Source: Pseudomonas baltica (lineage in GTDB: Bacteria > Pseudomonadota > Gammaproteobacteria > Pseudomonadales > Pseudomonadaceae). Taken from it: DNA of 64,000 nucleotides. The notes beneath the pieces were generated by a model. That model worked only from the letters and a program-made list of their open reading frames with translations, was not told the DNA's origin and made no database searches. The stretch covers positions 4,374,501 through 4,438,500 of the forward strand of contig NZ_CP134771.1 in NCBI RefSeq assembly GCF_031880315.1, in the 5' to 3' direction. Both the position numbers and the translations under genes were made by a program. Below are positions 1 through 7,821 of the stretch, piece by piece; positions within the stretch are counted from its first letter, which is position 1; each line of letters opens with the position of its first letter.

Positions 1-1
1 C

Positions 2-604
2 ATGAGCACTCCAAAGACACGCGAAACCACCGACGTCCGCCAGGGAATCCTTGATGTAGGCCAACGAATCATGGCCGCCAAGGGTTATTCCGCCGTGGGC
101 CTGAATGAAATCCTGGCCACGGCGGGTGTGCCCAAAGGGTCCTTCTACCATTACTTCGGGTCGAAGGACGCCTTTGGCGAGGCGCTGTTGGAGAGCTATT
201 TTTCCACCTATCTGGCCGAACTCGATCAGATCCTCGCCCTGCCTGGTCTGACGATGGCCCAGCGGCTGCTCAAGTATTGGGAAACCTGGCAGCACACCCA
301 GTCGTTCGAGGATTGCCAGGGCAAATGTCTGGCGGTGAAGCTTGGTGTGGAAGTCGCCGACCTATCCGAAGCGATGCGCGCGGTGCTCAAGCGCGGCACG
401 GCGGGGATCACCGATCGCCTTGCACAGGCAATCGAACTAGGGGTCGCCGAGGGTTCCCTTCAGGCCAGTGGCGACCCTTACGCCGTTGCTCAGAGCCTGT
501 ATCAATTGTGGGTCGGCGCCAGCGTGATGGTGAAAATCACCAAGAGCATTCAGCCGTTTGAAACGGCGGTATCCACGACTCGTCAGCTCCTCAACCTGTC
601 CTGA
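2..604 (+). CDS. nemR: NemR-like TetR-family transcriptional repressor
   Basis: Seen: 200 aa with an N-terminal TetR helix-turn-helix (about residues 15-60, including VPKGSFYHYF and SKDAF) and a ligand-binding C-terminal domain. It resembles E. coli NemR, a repressor of N-ethylmaleimide reductase that senses electrophiles and HOCl. By my alignment from memory, Cys109 (in GKCLAVKL) matches NemR Cys106 and Lys178 (in VMVKITKS) matches Lys175, the two residues proposed to form its redox switch. It stands 5' of a hydrolase, a DJ-1 protein, an Old Yellow Enzyme and an SDR, and TAGAC-N5-GTCTA palindromes lie before two of them. Inference: local repressor of this detoxification cluster. The ATG is at base 2, so its promoter is outside the window. 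Confidence 0.88.
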   Translation: MSTPKTRETTDVRQGILDVGQRIMAAKGYSAVGLNEILATAGVPKGSFYHYFGSKDAFGEALLESYFSTYLAELDQILALPGLTMAQRLLKYWETWQHTQSFEDCQGKCLAVKLGVEVADLSEAMRAVLKRGTAGITDRLAQAIELGVAEGSLQASGDPYAVAQSLYQLWVGASVMVKITKSIQPFETAVSTTRQLLNLS

Positions 605-794
605 TTCATGGCCGCAGCAAGGTAGCGCCCGTAAGGCGCTGCCTGGTGCGCGCTCCGTCCTGACCACCACGCCCAATAGCCGCCCATGGCCAGCGGATCC
701 ACGCGCTCAGCCCTCTAGCGAGCTCTTTTGCGCCTCGCCTTCGCCTGCGCGGGTGAGGCGCAATCAGCATCGACAAAAAGAATTCAAAAAACTG

Positions 795-809
795 TAGACG
801 ACTGGTCTA
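795..809. promoter_or_regulatory. Putative NemR-type operator 1
   Basis: The 15-bp inverted repeat TAGACGACTGGTCTA lies 50 bp before the start of the alpha/beta hydrolase gene. Its arms TAGAC/GTCTA match the E. coli NemR box as I remember it, and a near copy precedes the next gene. Binding by the adjacent TetR protein is inference. Confidence 0.7.
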
Positions 810-859
810 ATTGTAGTTAACGTAGTCACACATTAACCGCATCCACAGGGAGCACAGTG

Positions 860-1630
860 ATGAAGACTCGTACCAAGTTGGCCGCATTCATATCCACGCT
901 GGCATTCGCCGCGCATGTCGGTTTCGCCGCTGCGCAGGACGTATCTGCAAGTGCTCCTGCCAAGACGGTAGTGCTCGTGCACGGTGCCTTTGCAGATGGT
1001 TCGTCCTGGAACAAGGTCATTGCGCTGCTGCAACAGGTTGGGTTGAAAGTCGTCGCGGTGCAGAACCCGCTCGACTCCCTGGCCGGCGATGTGGCCTTCA
1101 CCAACCGTGCTATCGCTGATGCCGAAGGCCCCGTCGTATTGGTAGGGCATTCCTGGGGCGGGGCGGTGATCACTGACGCTGGCGCCAACGACAAGGTCCA
1201 CTCGCTCGTCTACGTAGCGGCCTACGCGCCGGATCAAGGCCAGTCCGTACTCGACACCGTCAAGGGCTATCCGCGTAGCGAAGGCCAGTCCTCCTTCGTG
1301 AAGGACCAGGCCGGTTACGTCAAAGTCAGCGACGAAGGTGTCGCCAAGTATTTCGCGGCGGATCTGCCGCGTCCCGAACAAGCCCTGTTGGCTGCCACAC
1401 AAGGCGCCTTGAATAGCCGCGCCCTGGCTGAGCCGGTCAAGCATGCGGCCTGGCACAACGTTCCTTCCTTTGCTGTGGTCGCCGGCAACGACGCGATCAT
1501 CTCCCCGCAACAACAGCGTGATCAGGTCAAGCGCATGCACGCCGTTTCAGTGCAGGTGCCGTCCAGCCACGTAGCGATGCTGGCTTACCCCCAGCAAGTG
1601 GCGGATCTGATCATTCAGGCAGCAAAGTAA
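860..1630 (+). CDS. Secreted alpha/beta hydrolase
   Basis: 256 aa with a signal peptide (positive MKTRTK, hydrophobic core, cleavage near AAAQ, about residue 25). The fold is shown by HGAFADGSSW (oxyanion region, about 41-50), nucleophile elbow GHSWGG with Ser98, an acidic residue in the AGNDAI segment and a late His in PSSHVAML. This pattern fits the small esterase/hydroxynitrile-lyase-like subgroup; the substrate is unknown. ATG 860 is preferred over GTG 857 because AGGGAG ends 7 nt before it. It lies between two operator-like palindromes and is probably derepressed with the cluster when reactive compounds are present (inference). Confidence 0.85.
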   Translation: MKTRTKLAAFISTLAFAAHVGFAAAQDVSASAPAKTVVLVHGAFADGSSWNKVIALLQQVGLKVVAVQNPLDSLAGDVAFTNRAIADAEGPVVLVGHSWGGAVITDAGANDKVHSLVYVAAYAPDQGQSVLDTVKGYPRSEGQSSFVKDQAGYVKVSDEGVAKYFAADLPRPEQALLAATQGALNSRALAEPVKHAAWHNVPSFAVVAGNDAIISPQQQRDQVKRMHAVSVQVPSSHVAMLAYPQQVADLIIQAAK

Positions 1631-1649
1631 TCCAGTTTTAGCTATTTTA

Positions 1650-1664
1650 TAGACGACCAGTCTA
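1650..1664. promoter_or_regulatory. Putative NemR-type operator 2
   Basis: TAGACGACCAGTCTA shares the TAGAC-N5-GTCTA layout and 13 of 15 bases with the site at 795-809. It lies 42 bp before the DJ-1-family start codon, so that gene probably has its own regulated promoter. Confidence 0.7.
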
Positions 1665-1706
1665 ATCAATAACGCTTTATCCAAAACTCAGACAGGAAGC
1701 ACTGAA

Positions 1707-2390
1707 ATGAAAATTCTCATGGTACTGACCTCACACGACACCCTCGGCAACACTGGCCGCAAAACCGGCTTCTGGCTCGAAGAGCTTGCCGCGCCGTACT
1801 ACGCCTTTCAGGATGCCAAGGCCGAAATCGTCCTGGCCTCGCCAGCCGGCGGCCAGCCGCCGCTGGATCCGAAGAGCAACGAGCCGTCCTTCCAGACTGA
1901 CCTGACCCGTCGCTTCGAAACCGACGCCGCAGCGACCGCGCAGTTGGCCAATACCGTGCGCCTGGACAGCGTCTCAGCAGCCGATTTTGATGCGGTGTTC
2001 TACCCAGGCGGCCACGGCCCCCTGTGGGATCTGGCCGAAAGCCCGGTGTCGATCCAGTTGATCGAGGCCTTCCTGGCTGCCGGCAAGCCCGCTGCCCTGG
2101 TGTGCCATGCGCCCGGCGTACTGCGCCACGTGAAAAAGCCTGACGGCACCCCGCTGGTGCAAGGCAAAAAAGTCGCTGGCTTCACCAACAGCGAAGAAGA
2201 GGCGGTCGGCCTGACCAATGTCGTGCCCTTCCTGGTCGAGGACATGCTCAAGGCCAACGGCGGCCTGTATTCCAAAGGCGCGGACTGGTCTTCCTACGTG
2301 GTCCGTGACGGCCTGCTGATCACGGGTCAGAACCCGGGCTCGTCCAGCGAAGCCGCGACCGTGCTGATCGACCTGCTCAACAACGGCTGA
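1707..2390 (+). CDS. DJ-1/PfpI (Hsp31-like) protein
   Basis: 227 aa, one DJ-1/PfpI domain of type 1 glutamine-amidotransferase fold. The nucleophile elbow ALVCHAPGVL places Cys133 next to His134; an early acidic pair in GFWLEEL (25-26) is the expected partner of the catalytic Cys. Length and the GRKTGFWLEE segment fit the Hsp31-like branch, some members of which are glutathione-independent glyoxalases or protein deglycases. In E. coli the nemRA operon is followed by gloA, so a methylglyoxal-handling role would suit the context, but that is inference. RBS ACAGGAAGC precedes the ATG. Confidence 0.82.
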   Translation: MKILMVLTSHDTLGNTGRKTGFWLEELAAPYYAFQDAKAEIVLASPAGGQPPLDPKSNEPSFQTDLTRRFETDAAATAQLANTVRLDSVSAADFDAVFYPGGHGPLWDLAESPVSIQLIEAFLAAGKPAALVCHAPGVLRHVKKPDGTPLVQGKKVAGFTNSEEEAVGLTNVVPFLVEDMLKANGGLYSKGADWSSYVVRDGLLITGQNPGSSSEAATVLIDLLNNG

Positions 2391-2621
2391 TCCGGCGCTC
2401 GGCGGGGGACGCAGCCGCGTCTCTCGCCTGAATTGAACCCCCTGTATCCGCACTTCACGCCATCGGCATGGGGCGGCGGATTGCGCCCTGATTTTCTGAC
2501 GTGCCCATCACGGCGTCACGGACATCAGCAGCGGCGGCGCAGGCTAGACCTGCGGCACCCACAAATTTCTCAGCCTCGGGGCTCGCCCGCCGAGTGACTC
2601 ACGCTTCAAGGAAACTGACTC

Positions 2622-3767
2622 ATGAAATATCCCGCACTGTTCGAACCCACCACGCTGGGCCCGCTGACCCTGAAAAACCGCATTGTCATGCCGCCGCTCA
2701 CCCGCCAGCGCAGCGCCCAGCCTGGCGACGTGCCCACGGCCCTGATGGCCACCTATTACCAGCAACGCGCCAGCGCCGCCTTCATCGTCAGCGAAGGCAC
2801 GCAGATCGAACCCCGCGGCAAGGGCTACGCCTGGACGCCGGGCATCTACAGCCAGGCGCAGATCGATGGCTGGCGCACCGTCACCGATGCCGTGCACGCT
2901 GAAGGCGGGGTGATCTTCGCCCAGCTGTGGCACGTCGGTCGCGTATCCCACAACGCCCTGCAACCCGACGACGGTGCGCCGATCGCACCCTCGGCAATCC
3001 AGGCGAAGAACGTCAAAGCCTTTATCGAAACCGGCCCAGGCACCGGCACCCTGATCGAGCCCTCGATGCCGCGTGAATCGAGCGTCGATGATATCCACGC
3101 ACTGGTCGAGCTCTACGCCCAAGCCGCGCGCAACGCCCTGAGCGCCGGCTTCGATGGCGTCGAGCTGCACTGCGCCAACGGCTACCTGGTCAACCAGTTC
3201 ATTTCGGCGCACGCCAACCAGCGCACCGATGAATACGGCGGCTCGCTACACAACCGCCTGCGCTTCTTGCGTGAAGTGGTGCAGGCCGTCAGCGCCGTGG
3301 TCGGGCCGGACCGCGTCGGCGTGCGCTTCGCGCCACTGTTCACCAGCACCGATGAGGACCGCGTGTACATCGGCTTCGTAGAGGAAAATCCGCACGAGAC
3401 CTATATCGAAGCCATCAAGGTGCTCGAGCAAGAGGGCATCGCCTACCTGTCGATCGCCGAAGCCGACTGGGCCAACGCCCCCGACCTGCCGGAAGATTTC
3501 CGCCGCGAGGTGAGAAGCACCTTCACTGGCCGGATCATCTACGCCGGGCTGTACACCGCTGAGCGCGGCGCACGCCTGATCGAGGCTGGCCTGGCGGACT
3601 TCATCGCTTTCGGTCGGCCGTTTATCGCCAACCCCGACCTGCCTCGGCGCATCGCCAACGGCTGGCCACTCAACCCGCTGAACGCCACCGGCCTGTATGG
3701 CGGGACCGAGCAAGGTTTTACCGATTACCCACGGTATGTCGCCGCTGAATTGGAGGTAGTGTCATGA
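2622..3767 (+). CDS. nemA: Old Yellow Enzyme family alkene reductase (NemA-like)
   Basis: 381 aa FMN-dependent TIM-barrel ene-reductase. Seen: N-terminal LGPLTLKNRIVMPPLTR, substrate-anion pair H183/N186 in VELHCANGY with Tyr188 as the expected proton donor, the NQRTDEYGGSL loop, and the C-terminal phosphate-binding segment DFIAFGRPFIANPDLP. The family reduces activated C=C bonds and nitro compounds with NAD(P)H. The link with a NemR-like regulator mirrors E. coli nemRA. It overlaps the next gene by 4 bp (ATGA), so the two are translationally coupled. A lone TAGACC half-site lies upstream at 2545; no full palindrome is seen. Confidence 0.92.
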   Translation: MKYPALFEPTTLGPLTLKNRIVMPPLTRQRSAQPGDVPTALMATYYQQRASAAFIVSEGTQIEPRGKGYAWTPGIYSQAQIDGWRTVTDAVHAEGGVIFAQLWHVGRVSHNALQPDDGAPIAPSAIQAKNVKAFIETGPGTGTLIEPSMPRESSVDDIHALVELYAQAARNALSAGFDGVELHCANGYLVNQFISAHANQRTDEYGGSLHNRLRFLREVVQAVSAVVGPDRVGVRFAPLFTSTDEDRVYIGFVEENPHETYIEAIKVLEQEGIAYLSIAEADWANAPDLPEDFRREVRSTFTGRIIYAGLYTAERGARLIEAGLADFIAFGRPFIANPDLPRRIANGWPLNPLNATGLYGGTEQGFTDYPRYVAAELEVVS

Positions 3768-4504
3768 GTCAAGGTATCGAAGGCAAAGTGGTGCTGATCA
3801 CCGGTGGCAGTACCGGCATCGGCGCCGAAGTTGCCCGCCTGCTTGCCGCCCGCGGCGCCAAGGTTGCCGTGGCCGCACGCCGCGCTGACAAACTGGATGC
3901 CGTGGTGGCCGAAATCACCACCCAGGGTGGGGCTGCCAAGGCCTACACCCTGGATGTCACCGACAAGCACCAGGTCGAAGCCGTCGTCGCTGCGGTGGTG
4001 GCTGATTTCGGCAAGCTCGACGTGTTGATCAACAACGCCGGCCTGATGCCGATCCGCCCGATGTCAGAGGTCAACACCGACGAATGGGACGCCATGATCG
4101 ACGTCAACCTCAAGGGTACGCTCTACGGCATCGCCGCAGTGCTGCCGCGCTTTCTGGCGCAATCGAGCGGGCACATCATCAACCTGAGCTCGGTGGCCGG
4201 GGTGAAAGTCTTCGCACCGGGCGGGACGGTGTATTCGGGCACCAAATTCGCTGTCAGCGCCATCTCCGAAGGCCTGCGCCAGGAAGTGGGCGACAAGGTG
4301 CGCGTGACCTCCATCGCCCCGGGCGCGGTGGACAGCGACCTCAAGCACAGCACCTCCGGCACAGCCAAGGACACGGTGCTGGATTTCTACAAGAAGGCGA
4401 TTCCGGCGGCTTCGGTGGCGCGTGCCATTGCGTTTGCGATCGAGCAGCCTGACGACGTGGATGTGAACGAAATCGTCATCCGCCCGACGCATCAAGAGTT
4501 TTGA
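3764..4504 (+). CDS. SDR family NAD(P)-dependent oxidoreductase
   Basis: 246 aa classical short-chain dehydrogenase. Seen: cofactor motif TGGSTGIG (13-20), NNAG (90-93), Ser142/143 in NLSSVAG, and the YxxxK pair Tyr157/Lys161 in YSGTK. ADKL after the second beta strand (RRADK) suggests NADP(H) preference. It is coupled by an ATGA overlap to the Old Yellow Enzyme gene and probably acts on the same class of carbonyl/enone compounds (inference). Specific substrate not predictable. Confidence 0.9.
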   Translation: MSQGIEGKVVLITGGSTGIGAEVARLLAARGAKVAVAARRADKLDAVVAEITTQGGAAKAYTLDVTDKHQVEAVVAAVVADFGKLDVLINNAGLMPIRPMSEVNTDEWDAMIDVNLKGTLYGIAAVLPRFLAQSSGHIINLSSVAGVKVFAPGGTVYSGTKFAVSAISEGLRQEVGDKVRVTSIAPGAVDSDLKHSTSGTAKDTVLDFYKKAIPAASVARAIAFAIEQPDDVDVNEIVIRPTHQEF

Positions 4505-4578
4505 GCTCATCGTGGGCGAGCCTGTCGCTTGGTGCTCGCCTGGCCTAAGCCGAATATCTGCACGCATCGCATGGGTGC

Positions 4579-4658
4579 GGCTGGCCGCTTCGCCGCTCCC
4601 ACACATGTACGAATCAGGCGCGGCGTGCATTGTGGGAGCGGGCCCTGCCAGCGAAAAG
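4579..4658. repeat. REP-type inverted pair (REPIN-like) in the 4505-4841 gap
   Basis: A reverse copy (GGCCGCTTCGCCGCTCCCACA region, about 4579-4603) faces a forward copy starting TGTGGGAGCGG (4631-4658, ending GCGAAAAGG). TGTGGGAGCGG...GCGAA is a REP type I know from P. putida/fluorescens genomes. It follows the SDR stop and may act as an attenuator or mRNA-stabilising end. The rest of the gap (4659-4841) carries the promoter region and RBS (AAGGAAAC) of the next gene. Confidence 0.65.
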
Positions 4659-4841
4659 GCCTGCACCGCTTGCATGGAATCTGTAGCAAGGACGCTTTTC
4701 CCCGAAAGAACCAACCCGCGCGGATTGTCTTTTTTGAGTTGACAGTAAAACGCTTTTCAGCCGATTTATCCCCTCGTGGCCACCTATTAATCTAGGCACC
4801 AATAGAACGCCGACCCCTGATTACCTCGTAAGGAAACACCC

Positions 4842-5861
4842 ATGAACATCATTCAAAAAGCCTTCGCCGCCAGCCTTCTCGCCCTGAGCGTAGGTACCGC
4901 CTTTGCTGCCGATGATCTGACGCCCGAGCACCAGACCCAGGGCTTTCTCAACGCCCTGGCCGCCGGCGGTGGCAAGCCCATCGAGCAACTCAGCCCGAAA
5001 GACGCCCGTGCCGTACTGACTGGTGCCCAGGCGTCCGTGAAGGTGGACATGTCCGGTATCGAAGTAAGTGATCGGACCATTTCGGTCAACGGCCAGGACA
5101 TCAAACTGAAAATTGTCCGCCCGGCCCATGTCAAAGGCGAGTTGCCGGTGTTCATGTTCTTCCACGGCGGTGGCTGGGTGCTGGGCGACTACCTGACTCA
5201 CGCCCGCTTGATCCGCGACCTGGTGGTAGGCTCCGGCGCGGTTGCGGTGTATGTCGACTACACGCCATCGCCAGAAGCGCATTACCCGACGGCAATCAAC
5301 CAGGCCTACGCCGCGACCCGTTGGGTGGCCGAGCATGGCAAAGCCCTCAACGTCGACAGCAGCCGCTTGGCAGTGGCGGGTAACAGCGTCGGCGGCAACA
5401 TGGCCGCGGTGGTCGCATTGATGGCGAAAGAGCAGGGCACGCCGAAACTGCGTTTTCAGCTGCTGCTGTGGCCGGTGACGGATGCCAACTTCGACACAGG
5501 CTCTTACCAGCAATTTGCCGAAGGGCATTTCCTGACCAAGAACATGATGACCTGGTTCTGGGACAACTACACCACCGATGCGGCGCAGCGGGCAGAGATT
5601 CACGCCTCGCCGTTACGGGCCACGGTCGAGCAGTTGAAGGGCTTGCCACCGGCGCTGGTGCAGACGGCGGGGTTGGATGTGCTGCGCGACGAGGGTGAGG
5701 CGTATGCGCGCAAGCTGGATGCGGCCGGGGTGGACGTGACTGCGGTTCGCTATAACGGAATGGTGCATGACTATGGGTTGCTGAACCCGTTGAGCGGGGT
5801 GCCGGAAGTGAAGGCAGCCATGCGCCAGGCGGCTGGGGAGTTGAAGGCGCATTTGAACTGA
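4842..5861 (+). CDS. Exported alpha/beta hydrolase, HSL (hormone-sensitive lipase-like) family
   Basis: 339 aa. Signal peptide residues 1-22 (MNIIQKA..., AxA site SVGTAFA). Oxyanion motif HGGGW at 108-112, nucleophile Ser182 in AGNSVGGN (usual GDSAGG, here GNSVGG), catalytic Asp in GLDVLRDEGEAY (about 278) and His in MVHDYG (about 309). These are the hallmarks of the bacterial HSL family (alpha/beta hydrolase fold 3), which cleave short-chain esters. The signal peptide indicates periplasmic or secreted activity. Monocistronic, closed by a strong terminator. Confidence 0.87.
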   Translation: MNIIQKAFAASLLALSVGTAFAADDLTPEHQTQGFLNALAAGGGKPIEQLSPKDARAVLTGAQASVKVDMSGIEVSDRTISVNGQDIKLKIVRPAHVKGELPVFMFFHGGGWVLGDYLTHARLIRDLVVGSGAVAVYVDYTPSPEAHYPTAINQAYAATRWVAEHGKALNVDSSRLAVAGNSVGGNMAAVVALMAKEQGTPKLRFQLLLWPVTDANFDTGSYQQFAEGHFLTKNMMTWFWDNYTTDAAQRAEIHASPLRATVEQLKGLPPALVQTAGLDVLRDEGEAYARKLDAAGVDVTAVRYNGMVHDYGLLNPLSGVPEVKAAMRQAAGELKAHLN

Positions 5862-5876
5862 GGGTGTTTTGTAGCT

Positions 5877-5906
5877 AAAAAAGCCCGGCATTGAGCCGGG
5901 TTTTTT
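5877..5906 (+). terminator. Rho-independent terminator
   Basis: Stem AGCCCGGC / GCCGGGTT with loop ATTGA, followed by a T run, 15 bp after the esterase stop codon. Confidence 0.9.
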
Positions 5907-6072
5907 GCATTTCGGGTTTGAGCGGGAAGGCGCGGGTTGATTGCTTTTCCGCCGGCCATTTCGAATCCCCCGCCCGTTCGCATCGTCATTCCTTTATATC
6001 GACTCAAGCTCGAGGATTTCTGGGATCTTCCTTTGCGGTTCCGCAGTCCAATCCTCCAAAGGAGGGATCTCC

Positions 6073-6501
6073 ATGCGAATTTTCATCGGAGCGTTGGCAG
6101 TCGCAGTATTGGCGGGCTGTTCATCCAACGCCATCACCATCAAACAGACCACGCCCGCCTCCGCAGATGAGGTCTATGCCTATCAGGCAAAACCTAGCGG
6201 CCCGAGCGGGCGAGTGACGGTGATGCGGGAGGGCGGGGTTTACGGCGCTGCCTGCGATGTAGTCGTCTACGTCAACGACAAACGCGCGGCCAAACTGGGC
6301 ATCAGCGAGCGAGCCACCTTCCATCTGCCTGTGGGCAAAGCCACTGTCGGCGTCGGATTGACCGACTCCGGGCTGTGCGGCGGCGCCGAGGTCAGGACGA
6401 TCCCGGCAGATGTCCCGCTCAACGGCGAAAAGCTCTACCGGATCAGCTCGGACATAAACGGCTGGTTGATCACCCCGTATGTCGAACATTCATCTGAGTG
6501 A
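6073..6501 (+). CDS. Small lipoprotein of unknown function
   Basis: 142 aa from ATG 6073, chosen because AAAGGAGGG ends 6 nt upstream and it gives a textbook lipoprotein signal: MRIFIGALAVAVLAGC with lipobox LAGC (Cys16). The frame is open further 5' but that part is not protein-like. The mature part contains two widely spaced Cys residues (in GAACDV and SGLCGG) that could form a disulfide. Probably an outer-membrane-anchored periplasmic protein. I do not recognise a domain. Confidence 0.78.
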   Translation: MRIFIGALAVAVLAGCSSNAITIKQTTPASADEVYAYQAKPSGPSGRVTVMREGGVYGAACDVVVYVNDKRAAKLGISERATFHLPVGKATVGVGLTDSGLCGGAEVRTIPADVPLNGEKLYRISSDINGWLITPYVEHSSE

Positions 6502-6592
6502 TGTCGACTGTTAGTAAATGCAACATCTGGCCCCATGGTTAGCAGCCTTGATTCGACCGGCAGCAACTGGCCACAAGCGGTATGCTTGCCCC

Positions 6593-7102
6593 ATGCGACC
6601 ACTAAGAGAAAGCCCATTGTCCTCTCCTTCAGAATCTCCCGGCGGTTACTCTGTGTCCTCTGAGAAGGCAACTGAACAGTTGGCCGAAGATCTGCGAAGA
6701 GTGGTCGGCAATCTTGTCCGGGAAGTGCGCAGTGGATCGCACACGCCGTCTTCAGCACAGTCTGAAACTCTAGGGCTGCTTGACCGCCATGGGCCTGCGA
6801 GCATAAGCGCGATTGCTGCGCGTCGTCACGTCAAGCATCAAAGCATGCGGCTGGTTATCGCCCAGTTGGAGCAGCAGCAACTGGTGACACGAGGTCTTGA
6901 TCCGAGCGATGCCCGAAAGCAGCTCTTCGAGCTGACCCACCAAGGCCGAGCTGCGCTCGAACACAGCCGTCATCAGCGCAGTGACTGGTTGGCTCGCCAG
7001 CTCAAGGAAAAAACCACAGCATCCCAGCTGCAAACGCTTGAAGCTGCGGTCAGAATTCTGGAGCAAATGATTGCCACCGCCTCAGACGGTCAATCAGTCT
7101 GA
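6593..7102 (+). CDS. MarR-family transcriptional regulator
   Basis: 169 aa from ATG 6593; TTG 6617 and GTG 6653 are alternative starts because no clear Shine-Dalgarno marks any of them. A winged helix-turn-helix spans about residues 50-115: SISAIAARRHVKHQSMRLVIAQLEQQQLV (recognition region), then wing DPSDARKQLFELT, as in MarR dimers. It is convergent with, and overlaps by 9 bp, the SnoaL-like gene, whose promoter has a perfect 19-bp palindrome of MarR-operator size. Inference: it represses that gene. Confidence 0.82.
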   Translation: MRPLRESPLSSPSESPGGYSVSSEKATEQLAEDLRRVVGNLVREVRSGSHTPSSAQSETLGLLDRHGPASISAIAARRHVKHQSMRLVIAQLEQQQLVTRGLDPSDARKQLFELTHQGRAALEHSRHQRSDWLARQLKEKTTASQLQTLEAAVRILEQMIATASDGQSV

Positions 7103-7504
7103 GCGCAAAGCTGCCAGCAAAGTGGGCAACGAATTGAGCCCCCAGTGCTCGACATATTGGCCATTATGGATGCGGACCATGTCGATGACATCAATGGACA
7201 CTGCACGCCCCGTTGCCGATATACCGAGAAGTACCCCGGAGTGGCAGCCGATAATGCGCTTTCGGGTCGTCACTTTGTCGTCTTCAGCAACCTGATCCAG
7301 CACCTCTACTTGGAGACCGGACAACCCCGGATGCAGAACATTGTGAAAGGTATGCCATAGACCTTCTCGCCCTTTGTCCTGACCGACCGCTGCCGAATGG
7401 TTGATGAAATCTTGCGCTACGAGCATTTCAAATTCGTGCCGGTTGCAGTTCTCAATAACCTCTTGATTGAAGCGGCGGACGATAGCTTTGTTCACTGCCG
7501 ACAT
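7094..7504 (-). CDS. SnoaL-like / NTF2-fold protein (ester-cyclase type)
   Basis: 136 aa. The pattern MSAVNKAIVRRFNQEVIENCN...FINHSA...GREGLWHTFHNVLHPGL...WGLNSLPTLL is typical of SnoaL-like polyketide cyclase/ester-cyclase proteins, cone-shaped NTF2-fold domains that bind small hydrophobic molecules. Real members are often uncharacterised in Pseudomonas. Its 3' end overlaps the convergent MarR gene. The 5' region holds a perfect palindrome, so it is probably induced by a MarR ligand. Confidence 0.8.
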   Translation of the reverse strand: MSAVNKAIVRRFNQEVIENCNRHEFEMLVAQDFINHSAAVGQDKGREGLWHTFHNVLHPGLSGLQVEVLDQVAEDDKVTTRKRIIGCHSGVLLGISATGRAVSIDVIDMVRIHNGQYVEHWGLNSLPTLLAALRSD

Positions 7505-7542
7505 AACGACCCCTGACGCCTGGATGCCTAGAAACCTGAATA

Positions 7543-7561
7543 TATACAGTTAGACTGTATA
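7543..7561. promoter_or_regulatory. Perfect 19-bp palindrome, putative MarR operator
   Basis: TATACAG-TTAGA-CTGTATA, 38 bp upstream of the SnoaL-like start codon on the minus strand. The two 7-bp arms are perfectly complementary. Size and place fit a MarR-family operator overlapping the promoter. Confidence 0.65.
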
Positions 7562-7821
7562 CATCCAGGGTCTTAGTGAGCGCTGTGCGCTGATGTGCTC
7601 TAGGCATTGAGCCATTGCTGCCAGTTTCGACCAACAGCTATGGGTTGAAAGCTTCCTCTAGCGATGGTCTCCAGAAGGGGCTCTAGCATCTTGGAGGCGG
7701 AAATCCGTAAGAGTGTTAGTAGAAATATCCAGTACAAAATCAGTAGCTTAAGGCCGACTAACGGTTAGCATCATTGAGTTACATCGCCGGGGCGATCGCG
7801 GCAGATCGAGCGGCCTGCAGG
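7562..7821. other. Intergenic gap without recognised gene
   Basis: Between the SnoaL-like promoter and the 3' end of the FtsH-like gene I see no convincing ORF, RNA or strong terminator. Confidence 0.5.

Noticed and set aside
2501..2902. Plus-strand open frame overlapping the Old Yellow Enzyme start
   Set aside because: Pro/Ala/Arg/His-rich text in the wrong frame over a well-supported gene.
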